Position numbers and translations under genes: made by a program
Assembly: GCF_047496725.1 (NCBI RefSeq)
Contig: NC_132979.1
Coordinates: 8,969,001-9,033,000 of the forward strand
Origin: Anoplolepis gracilipes
Taxonomy: Eukaryota > Arthropoda > Insecta > Hymenoptera > Formicidae
DNA length: 64,000 nt
Reading direction: 5' to 3'
Shown here: positions 20,910 to 33,870 of the stretch, one piece after another
Numbering within the stretch: the first letter of the stretch is position 1
Layout: every line of letters begins with the position of its first letter
Notes under the pieces: generated by a model
What the model was told of the DNA's origin: nothing
The model's input: only the letters and a program-made list of their open reading frames with translations
Databases searched by the model: none

Positions 20910-21529
20910 CAGGGTGTTTCACATAAAATATTACAAGATGTTTTCTCCGAAATTTTGACGTCTACTAAAAAATGTTTCAAACAAAATTTATAAAGTTTTA
21001 GAGGAAAAAAATGAATAATCTTGAATTTTAACTAAAATTATTTTTTTAGGGTCACCAATTGATTCTTCTCATATTTTTGCATCAAAATATTGAAACAATG
21101 TAATCAAAAAATAAATATTGTATAAAATTATATGTCAAATAAGAATATAAAATATCTCGTGAGCTTTTCAGTTGTTGACTATTCCTTTATTATAATTTTT
21201 AAAATTATTATTTTAATAAGAATCTGATAATTAATTTAAGAATAATAACAAATCAGACATTATTAAACGGTTGAATCTCTTTCTGTGATTCCTATCTTTA
21301 ATTATAAAATTTATTTATTATAAATTTTTACGTCTAATTTTGCAAGGATTGATAATGTATAAAAAATGTATAAAAAAATTAGAGTGACTTTTCATTTAAA
21401 AAAAACTAGATCAATCTTGTCAACTTTTTTTTTCTCTTTCCAAACTCTATAAATTTTGTCTGAAACATTTTTTGATACGTCAAGTTTTGGAGAGAAAATC
21501 TCTTGTAACTTTATATATGAAACACCCTA
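20910..21529. mobile_element. MITE with cagggtgtttcac ends
   Basis: Left end cagggtgtttcacataaaat and right end gaaacaccct are inverted matches, and inner parts also pair (caaacaaaatttataaagtt with ctataaattttgtctgaaac). No transposase. Its middle contains copy 2 of the 102-bp direct repeat. Confidence 0.7.
21206..21307 (+). repeat. Direct repeat, copy 2, inside the MITE
   Basis: Matches 20763-20864 with an offset of about 443 bp, including aaatcagacattattaaacg. Confidence 0.85.
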
Positions 21530-22500
21530 TATATATATATGACTTACATATTACGGACAATTTGATTTATATAGAATATTGATGTACTCTTTTCAGAGAA
21601 ATTTGCTAGTAGGATTGATTGCATAATTTACTATTCTGCTACCATGATTATCTGTTTTTTTCCATTTTTATCTTCTCGAATTTTTGATGAATGCGATCGA
21701 ATAAGATGTATTCTTACAGATATGTCGCTTATTTAGGCCGTTCTAAATCGCACGTGATATCGTTATCGTTATAATTAGGACCAGTCATAATTTTGTCTAC
21801 TGACAACTCGCTCTACTTAGTACTATCATTAATATTATGCACGTACAATGAATAAAGCATACGCTCGCTCTGTACTCGATGCACGTATATCGAACGAAAT
21901 CTTTGATATATATGTACTTATATATATTTGAATCTAAAAAAAAAGAATTAAATAAAAAGAAGAAAAATATATTTTATACATATATTTATTCCCTTATTTT
22001 TTTATTTCTTGTCGCATCTCATTGACAATTCTGAAAGTAAAGATGAGATTCAAGAAAGTAAAGTACCGATCAAAAATATTGCATTACTTATAGAAATGAG
22101 CATGTTGATATTTTAATAAAAACTCAGTGATATTTAAGATAAATATTCATAAATATTTTTTACTATTACTATTTATCTTTGTTAAATATTACATAAATAT
22201 TTTATACATATTATATATTAAGAGACAAAAACCTAACCTGATAAAGCTGTATTTAACATATTAAAATATAGATTAAATATTTTATACAGATAATACTTAC
22301 AATAAAAGTAAAAAAATTAAATATTGGTAAAAATATTTTCTAAATATTTCCCAAATATTTGCTGGGATATTTATGATAAATCTTAATATATAAATATATA
22401 AATATTATCAAATTGTATTTGATTGTTGTTATTTTATGCTTTAATAATTTTATAAACACAGGGGAAAGAAAAAACTTATTTATTGGTGTTTTCTGTATTT
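21530..22500. other. Mostly AT-rich spacer
   Basis: Starts with a TA run. A short mixed-composition patch lies near 21740-21900. Nothing coding recognised. Confidence 0.45.
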
Positions 22501-22865
22501 TTTGACAGGAAGAAGGTGACGCAATATTTTTAACCGGTACTGTACTCCTTGGTGGTGAGAAAACGGGTGCCGTGCGATGCAAAAGTGTGAGGTACGTGTG
22601 TGTCTTTTTGTTTAATATCTAGAAAGCTCGCGACGGGCGTGAGAAAGATTTAAGCGTTCGTTCCTCGAGCAGATCGATTGGCGGACGAGTCATTATAGTT
22701 TTCTTCAACAAATCGCGTTCCATCGATTCCTCCGCGTTCGCTCCTTCAATTACCCGTTTAAGTAGCGTGTTCCCCGCCCGGATCAGACCGCTTCATCGAA
22801 ATTGAACGCGCGGAAAATTCTCCTCGCAAACGGATTGCACGGAGCGCCGCGAAACTTTTATCTCA
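22501..22865. other. GC-richer, CpG-containing island
   Basis: CpG-rich for this window, especially 22620-22850. No long frame or known motif. Candidate regulatory or conserved noncoding DNA. Confidence 0.35.
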
Positions 22866-23500
22866 TTCATATGTAGATTTTTTTTTATAACAGCACTTTA
22901 TTAGGAAGTCACGGAAAATTAGGATTAAAAAAGAAACGAATTAAGATTATGAGATTAAAGAGATGAGTGGGGGATATGTTTGAAAAAATGTCTGTTCTTT
23001 TTAATTGAGTGATTGCACTAGTTTACTTATAAAAAATATACCTACTATAGTAATAATAATACAAAAATTCTTTTATATTAATATAAGATTCTAATGCTGT
23101 GAGATTAAGAATGTTTAGCACCTACAATCGGAGCAAAAAGTAGTCGAAATTGACAAATATATACTTTTCTCTTATATCTTAATATATGATTATTATAAAG
23201 ATTGCATAAAATCTTATTATTTATTCATAGCTAGAGTGTAGAAATGTATTTTCAAACTTCTGTTGCTTTTTTTCAGAGAATTTTCGTGTTTCTTAAATTA
23301 TAATGAGAAACTTTTATCATTGACGGTACCTCGATTTCAACATTACAGCACAAAATTTGAATTATAAAAATAAAAGAATTTTCTCGTACAGAGTAATTTA
23401 AAATGTCAGAATAAAAATTATAATAGTGAATAATGATAAAATATAGAAGATTTTTAACTATTTCTTTGATAAATTTAATAATTTGTCACTTCTCCGAGAA
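22866..23500. other. AT-rich spacer
   Basis: Nothing recognised. Confidence 0.45.
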
Positions 23501-23509
23501 GAAAGAAAT

Positions 23510-23675
23510 GCGGCAACATGGTAATTTTTCATAAGTTGGTCAAATTGCAAATTGACATATGAGGCCTAGTCGCTTCTCGCTTACACGTTTGTATATAGAG
23601 GCTTCTTCAGATGAAAAGATAGGTTATTTAAAATGTCAAAAGAAGGCTCAGCTGAATGCTATGTTGCCACGTTTT
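23510..23675. mobile_element. Possible small TIR element
   Basis: Inverted ends gcggcaacatgg and ctatgttgccac, about 165 bp apart. The pairing is limited to roughly a dozen bases, so this is tentative. Confidence 0.3.
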
Positions 23676-23829
23676 CACAATAAATAATATGTCATCTCGG
23701 ATAATAGGACGAAATTAAGAAAATTATATTCAATATCTTTTGAACCAGTCAGTATTTGACCAAAATTATGTGATCAAATATTTCTTCTATATTTAAACTA
23801 TACTTTAACAAATTTTGAATAAATTTCTA

Positions 23830-23942
23830 TTATTATTTCTATCTATTTTAGCTCTTAAATCAACACGGTCACAGATTTTTTATAAGATAGAAAATCTGTA
23901 ATCGTATCAATTTAAGGGCTAAAAGGGATAGAAGTAATTATA
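23830..23942. mobile_element. Palindromic MITE of about 110 bp
   Basis: The left arm (attatttctatctattttag then ctcttaaatcaacacggtca) and the right arm (gtatcaatttaagggctaaaa then gggatagaagtaat) are imperfect inverted repeats of about 50 bp with almost no spacer. Confidence 0.7.
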
Positions 23943-24635
23943 TTTATACTTATTTATATAAATAATTATATTTATAATTATATTAATACTTTTACTTATA
24001 ATTAGATCCACAAAATAATTATCTTTATAATAATATCGACGGGTAAATTCATTGCAAATTAAAATCCTTATAACTTTTGATTGCTTCAGTGAATCAACTC
24101 TAGGGTTTTTTATAAATCTCTGAACATGTATCAGAACAATCTGTGCAAATTTTATTTAATTCCTATATTTTTAAAAATAGGTACTAAACATTCTTAAAAG
24201 ATTGCTACAATTTTATGAAAAAATGGTAGAATTATTTTTTTTCCTTTTGACTTTAATCAAATTAATCTAATAATAATTTAATGTTTGATTTAAAATTTGA
24301 CCTTCTTTTTGTTTTGACTTCCATCAAATTGATATAATTAATAATTGATGTAATAATAATTTAATGTTTGACGTAAAAAACTGAATTTTGCGAACAATGC
24401 TATGAAAAAATGACATGATATATAATAATGATTATTATAAATGTATAAAAATGTGTGTAAAAAAATATTTTTTGACTTATGTAATTAAAAAAAGAAATGC
24501 ATCGTCTGTTATGTAAATGGAAAATGTCTACCTAAAAAAAATAAGCATTGTAATTTTACGTATCTATTATAATAACTATCTAAATAAACGATTCTTATTT
24601 AAATGTTTCATAAGGTATACATATGTCACACCTTA

Positions 24636-24700
<65 letters not shown>

Positions 24701-25060
24701 TTTAGATATAGCTTGATATATAATATTATCGCTAAAAAAAATCGATTTTGAGTGGAAGAAAAATTGAAAGAATATTCAAGCTCTCTTTTTTTGTAGAACA
24801 CACTTTATATATACATATAATACTAATTCTATTATATTATATTACATAAAATAATCATTATACATAAATCGATATTACAAACAGCAGCGTTGCATTTTGC
24901 GATTAATATATAGATGCTGTGTATGTTTAATCATATTTTATTATTTTGAAACCGACAGTTATATAAACTTGTATATGAAATATTGTTGTACATATTTTAT
25001 TGCACAGTTACAAGTTACATTTTGTGTGGTCTGGTATATAGATATATTTTATTCTAACAA
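23943..25060. other. AT-rich spacer with a TA microsatellite
   Basis: AT-rich DNA including a long AT dinucleotide array at 24639-24692. No gene supported. Confidence 0.5.
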
Positions 25061-25148
25061 TTATATTTTATTTTATCCTAACTATTAATGTAGATTTGCG
25101 TTCGAATAAACAAATCTACATTAATAGTTAGGATAAAATAAAATATAA
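25061..25148. repeat. Perfect 38-bp inverted repeat (hairpin)
   Basis: The arms 25061-25098 and 25111-25148 appear to be exact complements (centre strings atgtagatttg and caaatctacat) around a 12-base loop. No mismatches were found by eye, so it is young or maintained. Confidence 0.9.
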
Positions 25149-27200
25149 ATATTATAATATCTTGTAAAATACTTTTTCAATTTTTAATTTTTTAACTGCG
25201 AACGTCATTATACATATGTGTAAAGGTAAATCCAGTCTGTCCAAGCACTTGAAATATTTCTGCATTTTTAAATAAATAAAATAAATTAAACAATAAGAAA
25301 AAAGAAATAAAATTAAAAGATTTTATAATTTTGAGATACATGTCATGATGAATATAGTTGTGGATGAAGGCGTGAAAGAGTCATTTTATTATTTTCTTAA
25401 TAAAATGACAGTTTTATAAAAAAATTTTGAATATATATAAAGTTTCATGAGAAAGCATATCAAAATCGAAAGAGGTAGAAAACATTTTAAACACCCATCA
25501 TAATAAAATACATTTTTTATAACTAGAAAATTATTGATTTCTAGATTTATGTTTGCTGAAATTGACAATAAGACACGCACAGTAAAAGCAAATTGTCATT
25601 TTCTTAAAAATTTTAAATAAATAATTGATCAAACAGATATATGATGCGAAGTGCAGTCTAAAATTGAAATTTCTGTTTATAATTTTATAGAGAAAAAAAT
25701 ATTCGCATTTGTTTTATAACATATAGATGGAAATAAAACGTGTAACTCGCTAAATTAGCATAATTATAAAATTACAGACAATTTATTAATATATCATTTT
25801 AATTTTTAAATCTAACGTTCGAAAATTTGAAACGCAAAAGTAGAAGTACAAGTAAAATGATAATTGAAACTTTTTTCCTTTAATGTTTTACATACGTGTT
25901 TAGTTACAAAAAATCATTTACCTTCCATTTTATTTGACTTAGCTTGAGTGAAGATATTCATGTGAGAAAAATATGATTATTTTAGATCTGACTATTATAT
26001 ATTTTTTTACATCTTACTTTTTATATATGATTTTTCCCACAGCATGTGAATTATGATCAGCTGTTTAAGGTGCAAGAACTAAAATTATTTTGTGTATAAA
26101 AATTTAAAATGTTCAATGAGAAATATGTTGACACACATAGTGATTCATCGCCCCTAAATAATTAATTGCATTTGCTAAAACTCACAACACTGCTGATTTT
26201 AATATAAATAAAACATTATTTAATCATAAAGATATAATTGCATAATTATTTCTGTATTTGTTTTATATATTTTATTAATTTAAAGCAGTTTATAATATAT
26301 GTATGTATATTTAATGCATAAATAAATTAAAAAATTAGGCAAAAATAAAAAAAAATAATTTATATTTATGTATAAAAAATAGATTTTAATTTACATAAGT
26401 TTATATTGTTAAATTTTCTATAAAGTTTAAATCATATAATATAAATTTTATCAGAAAATGACATACAGTAAGAAAATTATTATAGTAATGTTATGAATTA
26501 CTAATATAATCCATTATAATTATAATAATGTTTATTTTTGCAGCCACTAAAAAATTTATTTGAATCAAAAATTCATGATATAAACATAATATCAATAGTT
26601 ATGTTACACATGGCAAATATTAAGAGTTTTCATAATGTTTAACTGAAAATTAATTAAATTTGCAAATAATTAATCGCTTTGAATTGACAAAGTCATTTAT
26701 CATCATCATCGCATTAGATTGTCTGTCACATTAACTGTACATCGCAACATTTAAGGACTATCATCAATTGACAGATTTTATTGAAAGTTGAATAAATATT
26801 AATATAAATTAATGATTTCGATTTGTTAATTTAAATTTTTATTTTTTATATCAGTTTATAAGAAAATATACGAAAAACAAAAAATATATAAAGTATGTTC
26901 TTAGTTTGTAAAATAATTGTTTTTTAAAATTAATACAGTTTTTTTTATTAACGAGATAAATATTTCTCACTTTTTATCTCTTATTTATCTGTTTCTTTAG
27001 GAAAACAAATTTTTTGTCGTTATTTTGACCCAAATATATGATTGAAAAGCCCAATGGTTTCTTTTTTTCTCTCATTTCTTTTTTTTATACATATGTTATG
27101 TCTACTTTGTGAAAATCTTCTAGGGCATTAATTAATTTATCTAATTTATTTAACTTATAAATACGTATATGTAGATCATATCAAAGTATCAAAGTCTAAT
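25149..27200. other. AT-rich spacer
   Basis: Two kilobases of AT-rich sequence with no supported gene, element or structured repeat. Confidence 0.5.
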
Positions 27201-27560
27201 CTATCTATGAATGAGTGAGAAAAACTCAAACGCTGCCAAACTAACTTCAATACAATCTGAAATGCGTGGCAATAAGAGTGATATGCTGTCCCATAAGAAT
27301 CCCATAAGAAAATCTATCTTCTATTCTATAGAAAGAGACATGATTGATCTCTTTAGTTATAATAAACTCTGGCTTACGGAAATTTTATGACGCTGTCAAT
27401 GGGTATGAGCTTAGAGAGAGATACCACAGACTATTTTTTTCTTTGCGAGAAGGTGATATGGGAAAGCTCATTCTAGTTTGTATTGAGTTTAATGCTGCTG
27501 CCATATGTTGGCCAAATGAACAGATAAGGCTCGAAACTCGCTTGCTCGACAAATAAAGAA
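27201..27560. other. Mixed-composition stretch with a short frame
   Basis: Less AT-rich than its flanks. A 70-codon plus frame at 27344-27556 is unrecognised. Partial inverted similarity between cttcaatacaatctgaaatg and cattctagtttgtattgagt hints at an old TIR element. Confidence 0.25.
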
Positions 27561-29030
27561 ATAAAAATCTTTCTTTCTGAAACGAACAATCCTTCTGTTC
27601 AAAAAATATTATGATGTATTGCACCAAAATAGAAAGTTATTAATTTTTAACTTTAATTATATTTTAACTAACTTTAATTGCATTTTAACTAATTGCATTA
27701 AATGTTTAAATTACAGCATTAATTTATTATAACAAAAACCATCATTCAGATGAATATTTTCCACCATATTATGAGTAAATTATTTTACATTGCTATTTTA
27801 TTTATTTTTATTTGTTTCTATGAATATTATATTTTATAAGTTCTCTTCCCAAATTTTTAAGTTTGCTGGATTTATACATATAAAAATTATTTATACAAAT
27901 TATTAAATTATTTAATTATTAATTAAAAAAAATAAAATAAATACACATTTTATTACGTATGTTTGTTTTAAAAATATTTTTATTTTACACTTTTTTTTAT
28001 TTAAAGTTATATATGCGCGCATTTTTATTTATTTATTGTCTATTTTTAAAATATATAAAAAAAACAGAAATTAATTTAAAAAATTAGAATTTGATATCAT
28101 AAAAATAACAAAAACTTTTATTTAAAATAAATATACTTTTATTTTGAAAGAATTTTATTTAAATTTTATTATTAAATCTCCGAATGTGCTGTCATGTGCT
28201 TTTACGTAGATCAAGGCTGTTTATGTACGCTCTCTAAAAATATTTTATTACTTGAAAACCGATTTCTCTGCTAATAATATAATGATAATTAATACAAACA
28301 TTTTTTAGGAATATAATTAAAAGGAATCCTATCTGTGCCAAACTCTCAAATAAGTTGATTGTTATTAAGTTTTGGATTGCTTGAAGTTTAATTAAACATT
28401 TGATATTTGAAAAGCATTTTTCTATTTTTTTCTGGCAAACATTTAAAAAATAAAATTTTTAAATATATTTTAATTTTCAGATTCTTATAAGTTCGATATT
28501 TTAATTATTCTTTGAATTATTAGAAAGCAAGTTTACATCTTAATTTTACAAAAATATTGAAAGAAAGAAAAAAGGAGAAAAAAGAGTCAGAAAAAGAGGT
28601 AAAAAGAAAAGAGGAAGAGAGAGAGAGAGAGAGAGATCTTGATTAATTTATAAAAATCAATTTGCTAAACTATTTCTGACACAATTTTTATTAATTAATT
28701 TTTAACAAGATATGCTAACAATAACTCTTAGACTTTAAAATTTGAACTTTGTCTTCTGGCTGTTATTTGTAAGAAAATATATAATTAAATAATATAAAAT
28801 ATTTTTATTTTAATGCAATAATTTTTTCTTTTATTTTTGAGTTTCTAGATATTTTTTAGATATTCTTAGATAATTAATAAAGTAACTAATATATATTGAA
28901 AGGGCCAAAAATATTTAAAAAGATGAAAAATCTGTGCGTGACGTTTCATTAAGTACGTTAATTTTTTCTACATTGTTACTTAAGGGTTAATAAAAAATTG
29001 ATACAATATTCTAGCAAATTGAATTTTTTT
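27561..29030. other. AT-rich spacer with a purine-rich tract
   Basis: AT-rich. The purine run at 28557-28637 ends in a GA microsatellite. Confidence 0.5.
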
Positions 29031-29800
29031 CTATCGTTTATCCGACAAGGCAATTCAAGTGTTTCGCGCATTGTTAGCAAAACACAATATATGCTTATCT
29101 GTACTTACACATATAAGTTTTCTCTGTAATATCGATTTGTCAGCGCGATTAACGTAACGAAACCAATTTCTGTCGAATACAGCCGATCGACTACGATACG
29201 CGGTTTTTGCATTGCAAATGTTCTCACCACGCGATGCACCTTCCGATATTTTAATCGGCAAAGGAAAACGGCACTTAATATGTGAATAATTTAGTACAGC
29301 AAATGGAAGCGATTTGCGCGATAATTAAGACGTTATGTTCGCGTGCTTGACACGAAAATTTAAGAAGAATAATATCGTGTAAAGCATCGCTCTTTAATAA
29401 ATAATTGTAAAAATGTGTTTCTTACACGACGATCTATCTCTTTGCCGCGTTTTATTATACGCATAATATAACGAACTTTAATTAATCTCGAAATTTGTAT
29501 TCCATGAGAGAAATATATTCGTTCGAATTTTCGTTGCTCGAAATTTTGTGAAAATTCGTTATCACGGTCGGAGGACGAGAGTATTTTTCCACGCATTTTC
29601 CAGGGACAATTCACCGACGCTATAATTTATTTTGATCCCGAGATACATCTGTTTTATATACCGTCGTTAATTGTCGCCCAAGAGTTACCCGGACTAATTT
29701 CGGATTTCGTTGATTTAAAATCGCGGCTCTCGCTTACAATCGCATTTTAATCGCGTCATTTTGAGCTCTATCCTCTTGATAATTATTATTTTGTTGACGC
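29031..29800. other. Moderately GC-richer stretch
   Basis: CpG-containing sequence with frames on the minus strand (29055-29261, 29360-29614) that I cannot link to any family. Confidence 0.3.
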
Positions 29801-30495
29801 GTATTTCACGTAAATTTTTTCATTATTATTTTTGTATTTATTATTTATTGTTTTCGAGAGAGAGAGAGAGAGAGACTGAATTTTTTTTTTTCTAGAATCA
29901 CGGTCTATCAAACTTTTCGGATCGCGCAAAAATTGCATTCCGCGATAGATTCGAGGTGCCTATATCCGATTTATATACAAGCATATCTTCCTCGATCTAC
30001 AGTATTGATGTTATATATATTGCGCTTTCAAAAAGTGTGCCCGAAGAATGAAATATCCATTTCCATATGTTTATCCAGACAGATGGAAACTCGTATTTCG
30101 TGAAAATATCGTCTCCTTTCATTCTTTTGTTTCTCTCCAGAGTCGTTCCGGCTATCATAAAATAGTCACTATCAACTAAATGAAATGTTATTCGGTTGAT
30201 ATTCAGTGCTTCTCATGATCGTTGTAGAAAGTGAGAGAAATACCGTTTGTATATGCAAGTATGTAAATCAGAGTAAAGAATGTTATTGTATATACTTTCT
30301 GTTTTTCACGCTGAAATAACACTTTCGTTCTCATGCAACAAATTTGCGACGAAAAATAACAAAACTGAATCGCATTCAATTTCAGGTCGAAAGTGTATCA
30401 GGGACCATACAATTTTTTCCCCCGTAATAATGAATGTATGAAAAAAAAATCTTTCCTTATAAAAATTTATGTTATATATACATTTAATTTATATA
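29801..30495. other. Spacer with a GA microsatellite
   Basis: GA run at about 29857-29875, otherwise unremarkable. Confidence 0.45.
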
Positions 30496-31575
30496 CACTA
30501 AGCAAAAAAATTAAAGGGCCACTTTCTTCTATATAAAAAAAGGCCAATATTCAAGTAGTTACACTTCCTTAAAAATAATCGGAATAAGATCGATAAAAAA
30601 AGCGTGATTTCAAAGCTTGAAGTTTCTTAAAATCTTTAAATAAATTTCAATTTTTTCTTTTTGTTACAAAATTGCATCGTAAGAACGCTATCCGTCGATT
30701 GAAGAAATTTTTCAAAAGTTTATCTTTTCCAAGAATACCGAATTAAGAATTTTAAAAAATCCTAGCACAATTTTATTAATTGGGTGTTAAAGAGCAGATT
30801 TTTAGCTTTAATTTCATTTTTTTAACAAATGTTTTATAATTTTCTTTTACCAAGCTTATAACTAGTGAAAAAATGATCGTACAATAATCATTAAAAATAA
30901 TCATTAAAAAAATAATTTAAAGAGAGAAATTAGAAAAGTGCTCCAATTGTATTTTTAATCATTATTCAATTTTAAAGCATAATTGTTACTTCAAAATCAA
31001 GTAAAAATTGCACTCTTAACTTTTTTTATTTAAATCAATGAAAGATAACGAAAAAACGCTAAAATTTTCACTCTACAATATTTACAAGTAAGACGCATTC
31101 CATTATTCGTTCTAAAGCCGAAATATTTTTTTCTGTGCATTTCCAAAATTTAAATTAATGATTATTGTACAATCATTTTTTCACTAGTTATAAGCATTCA
31201 AAATCAATAGCTCGATTTTGCTTTAATAATAACTATCTCGGCGAAAAAAATCATAGAACATTCGTTAAAAAAAAGAAATTAAAGCTGAACCTTTGCTCTT
31301 TAACAGCCAATTAATGAAATTGTGCTAAAATTTTTTTTAATTCAATATGTTGGACATTCTTTTGAAAAATTTGTTCAATCGACGGACGTCACTTTCTTAT
31401 AATGTCATTTTGTAGCGAATAGAACGAATTGAAATTCATTTAAAGATTCTAAAACTAGAAACTTTAAGCTTTGAAAGGGTTTTTTATTAATATTATTTCG
31501 ATTATTTTTAAGGATGTTGCAACTACTTAAAAATTGGCCTTTTTTTATATGGCTCTTTAATTTTTTTGCGTAGTG
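30496..31575 (+). mobile_element. Long fold-back MITE, copy D
   Basis: Starts cactaagcaaaaaaattaaa after TA (30494-30495) and ends tttttttgcgtagtg before TA (31576-31577). The arms are inverted repeats of roughly 400 bp, and the centre has the copy B orientation. No transposase frame. Confidence 0.88.
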
Positions 31576-31577
31576 TA

Positions 31578-31695
31578 TATTTTCTTTTCAGATCAAAAGC
31601 TATTTTTGCAACAAAATATCATAAAAATATGTATTTATTAAATTATATATGTAATATAATATTAAAAAATGGCTAATAATTATTACATTAAAATT
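31578..31695 (+). repeat. Repeat downstream of fold-back copy D
   Basis: About 118 bp (agctatttttgcaacaaaat, atataatattaaaaaatggc and taataattatta) match 47223-47340 directly after fold-back copy G. The upstream flanks of D and G do not match. Confidence 0.75.
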
Positions 31696-32368
31696 TTTTA
31701 AAACAAAAGAGAGATTTTTTTATAAACATAGATATGTAACACAAATTTAATTATTAAACAATATTAAAGCAAACTTTACTTGAATTAAGATTTAATTTAG
31801 ATTTTAATTTCTGTAACATCGAAATTAATAGTTCATAAATATAATAGTCGGTAATAAAATTTATATTCATGAAAGAAAAATAGAAAAAGAAAAAATTGAT
31901 ATGCTTTCGAGGAAGAGAGGTGCAACACGAGATACAAATTCTGTACGTTTTTTTTGTATTTACATTGTTGTGTGTTTGGTTTTAATCATAACATAACTAC
32001 GTAGAAAATTACAGGTCGTTATTCTCTTACGGCTGCGAAAAATCTGTGTATCAAACAAGTGCTTTGGGCGATGACTTTCGTCTTAATCTGTGTAGGTGGT
32101 ACACGTTTTAACATTAAATTTAAATTTCACATAAAAAAGCTTGTAGCTGTTGCAAGTAAATTGCACGGGTTATATTTAAAAAGATATCCTCTACGCTGTC
32201 AACTCATATCTATATTATTTTGCATAATATAGAATGTTGCCATTTTTTATTACATATCATTCGGTGATCATTTTTTTTACCAAATAAAAAATTCTCTCAA
32301 ATAAAAATGTTAAATTATTTATAATTTTTAATGATTACATGTTATATACATAAAAAATATACTATATA

Positions 32369-32422
<54 letters not shown>

Positions 32423-33870
32423 TATATACATACTATATGTATATAAAAAAGATAAATCTAAATTAAGCTTTAGAAGAAAAAACTGCTTATATTATAAAAT
32501 CCCTTTTTTTAACCTATCATTAACTTTCAAGTTATTTTAAAAGAATTTTTGTTTTGATGTAGAAGTTTTCTTATTTTAGTAAAAATTATTTATAATTTGA
32601 CTAAAGAATCTATAATAAAACGAACATATTTGTAAAGCATATTGTGTATACGGATATAAAATATTAAATACTGGCGTTAAATGATCATGGTATTTTATTA
32701 TTGATAAAAATAATTAATTAATTATATCATTAATAAAATGTTAGTAATTGTGTTTATATATAAAATAATAATAATTTATATGTATATGTATAAAAAGTAT
32801 ACATTTTTGAATTTATATAATATTTATGTTAATCAATAACTTTCGTAGAAAATTATTCGTAATATTATTGGCAGAGGATCAACAAGGATAGCAAAAAAGA
32901 TTAGGATGAAAACTAAAAAGAAACGGGATTATTTTTGTCATTAAAATTCCATCGAACAAGAAAAATTTGATTTGTACAGCTTTATTTATTAAATGGGGAG
33001 ATTGATAAATAAAGCAATTTATAATGTCAATATCCAGATATCAATTAATTCACGACAAACAAGAACAGATTTTTAACAAAAAAAAAGAGAGTGTATATCA
33101 TACGAGTTTATATTCTGTGAGAAAATAAACTTATTTATTTTTCTTGAAAATTTTGTTTTCTCAATATTTTTAATTCTCGTGATGAACTAAAAAGACCTTA
33201 TGTTTTATGACATGTATGAAATGTGAAGTAAATTTAAAAAAGGCAAACATACATTTTATTGTTATTAAATTAATTTTGATTTGGCTTAAAAATATTGTAT
33301 ATACATATTTCAGAGTAATCTGTCTAATGTCACTTGAAATATTTTTTAGAAACTTTAAATAATGTATTAATGTATATTTTATTAATTATATTAATTATAT
33401 TAGATTAATTATATTTTACTATTTAATTATATTTACTTATTGATGAATTTTAAAATGAGAGTACGACATAACATAATATCATTTCTTGCAATAAACATCA
33501 CGAAAACATGTAGCAAAAATGTAATTATTGTAATCAAATAATTCTTAAAGTTCTTTCGCACATAATGTGAACGTATCGGCAGTAAGTTTTGACAATTATA
33601 TATAAATAGATATTACGGAGAGTAAATAAACTGACTCATCAGTGCGTTGCAATCGTTACTACTTTCCATTTCTCATTATCCTTTGCTCTTTATTATCCCT
33701 TTATTTTATTTGCTTCCGCAATTATACAAAGTTCTGGTTATATCAGTCTAGACTATTAATAGATGTATTTAAATAATCGTTCATTATTTAATTCGGCGCT
33801 TCCGACACTCGTTTGTACGCAAAATTTACTTTGACAAATAAGAAGATGCGAGAAACATAAAACGTGTGTG
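31696..33870. other. AT-rich spacer with a TA microsatellite
   Basis: AT-rich with a TA array at about 32363-32428. No supported gene. Confidence 0.5.
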
